Assembly: GCA_963695085.1 (NCBI GenBank)
Contig: CAVOFV010000003.1
Location: 248,001-312,000, forward strand
Origin: SG8-30 sp963695085
Lineage (GTDB): Bacteria; Pseudomonadota; Gammaproteobacteria; Steroidobacterales; Steroidobacteraceae
Length of the DNA stretch: 64,000 nt
Direction of reading: 5' to 3'
The notes under the pieces were generated by a model. It had not been told where the DNA came from, made no database searches, and worked only from the letters and a program-made list of their open reading frames with translations. Position 1 is the first letter of the stretch. Each line of letters starts with the position of its first letter. The translations under genes were made by a program, and so were the position numbers. Of the stretch, positions 63,746 through 64,000 are shown one piece after another.

Positions 63746-64000
63746 TTACATGTCCATACCGCCCATGCCGCCGCCCGGCATCGGCGGGTGGTCGCTGTCC
63801 TTCTTCGGAGCCTCGGCCACCATCACTTCGGTCGTCAGCAGCAGGCCCGCCACCGAAGCGGCGTTCTGCAGCCCAAGGCGCGTGACCTTGGTGGGATCCA
63901 GGATGCCCATGTCGATCATGTCGCCATACTCGCCAGTCGCGGCGTTGTAGCCATAGCTGCCCTTGCCCTCACGGACCTTGGCCAGCACCACCGAGCCGTC
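63746..64000 (-). CDS. groEL: 60 kDa chaperonin GroEL, C-terminal end
   Basis: The last 84 residues are visible; the start lies beyond the window. The equatorial-domain motif DPTKVTRLGLQNAASVAGLLLTTE and the terminal GGMGGMDM tail are unmistakable. The flexible Gly-Met tail projects into the folding cavity. The gene is followed by a strong intrinsic terminator. Confidence 0.98.
   Translation of the reverse strand, partial: DGSVVLAKVREGKGSYGYNAATGEYGDMIDMGILDPTKVTRLGLQNAASVAGLLLTTEVMVAEAPKKDSDHPPMPGGGMGGMDM

Overview
This 64 kb window is a GC-rich, densely packed bacterial chromosome segment made almost entirely of conserved housekeeping genes. Its gene orders are gammaproteobacterial: TPR gene-lolB-ispE divergent from hemA-prfA-prmC, lptD-surA-pdxA-rsmA-apaG-apaH, lgt-thyA-folA, and mreBCD-mrdA-rodA-mltB-rlpA-dacA-ybeD-lipB-lipA. 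A large orphan TonB receptor, MurU/AmgK peptidoglycan recycling, GatCAB and KdkA point towards a Pseudomonas/Xanthomonadales/Steroidobacterales-type lineage. That placement is inference from gene order, not a phylogeny. I see no tRNA, rRNA, CRISPR array, insertion sequence, integrase or prophage.

Layout. 1-7.4 kb: isoprenoid and lipoprotein-sorting genes (ispE, lolB, TPR gene) face hemA-prfA-prmC-ppiB-mtgA. 7.4-14.9 kb, minus strand: an orphan TonB-dependent receptor and the metF-metH pair. 14.9-18.7 kb: a YqhA-family membrane protein and gatCAB. 18.8-28.5 kb, plus strand: an almost gapless ten-gene cell-elongation operon (mreBCD, PBP2, RodA, MltB, RlpA, DacA, a D-amino-acid aminotransferase, YbeD). 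28.6-32.5 kb, minus: lipB, an OsmC-like gene, lipA, murU, amgK. 32.5-39.7 kb, plus: the LPS-transport/chaperone/ribosome operon with an inserted universal stress gene. 39.7-42.5 kb: a secreted protein of unknown function and a kynurenine-pathway pair. 42.5-46.4 kb, minus: lgt-thyA-SET-folA and rlmI. 46.5-53.8 kb: mixed metabolic, repair and membrane genes. 53.8-56.8 kb, minus: DUF882-cytochrome c-ComB and a PLP decarboxylase. 56.9-60.6 kb: Kdo/LPS-core genes waaA and kdkA, a GT9 glycosyltransferase, DUF6165 and a CHCC zinc-finger protein. 60.6-64 kb: glnE and the 3' end of groEL.

Functionally the window is centred on the cell envelope. Peptidoglycan elongation, trimming and recycling (mtgA, mrdA, rodA, mltB, dacA, murU, amgK), outer-membrane assembly (lolB, lptD, surA, lgt, waaA, kdkA) and rod-shape control sit beside translation quality genes (prfA/prmC, gatCAB, rsmA, rlmI) and one-carbon/folate genes (metF, metH, thyA, folA).

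I did not find a convincing new defence, mobile or secretion system. The leads I consider most worth checking are: a SET-domain methyltransferase inside the lgt-thyA-folA operon; an overlapping DUF882-cytochrome c-ComB cluster; a DUF6165 gene in the Kdo locus; a kynU-linked cyclase with an altered metal motif; a Mug-type glycosylase with a changed active-site motif; and two promoter-architecture patterns (stop codons inside the next gene's -10 hexamer, and -10 hexamers only 6-7 nt from start codons). All starts and functions below are read from sequence and family knowledge; none has been tested by database search.
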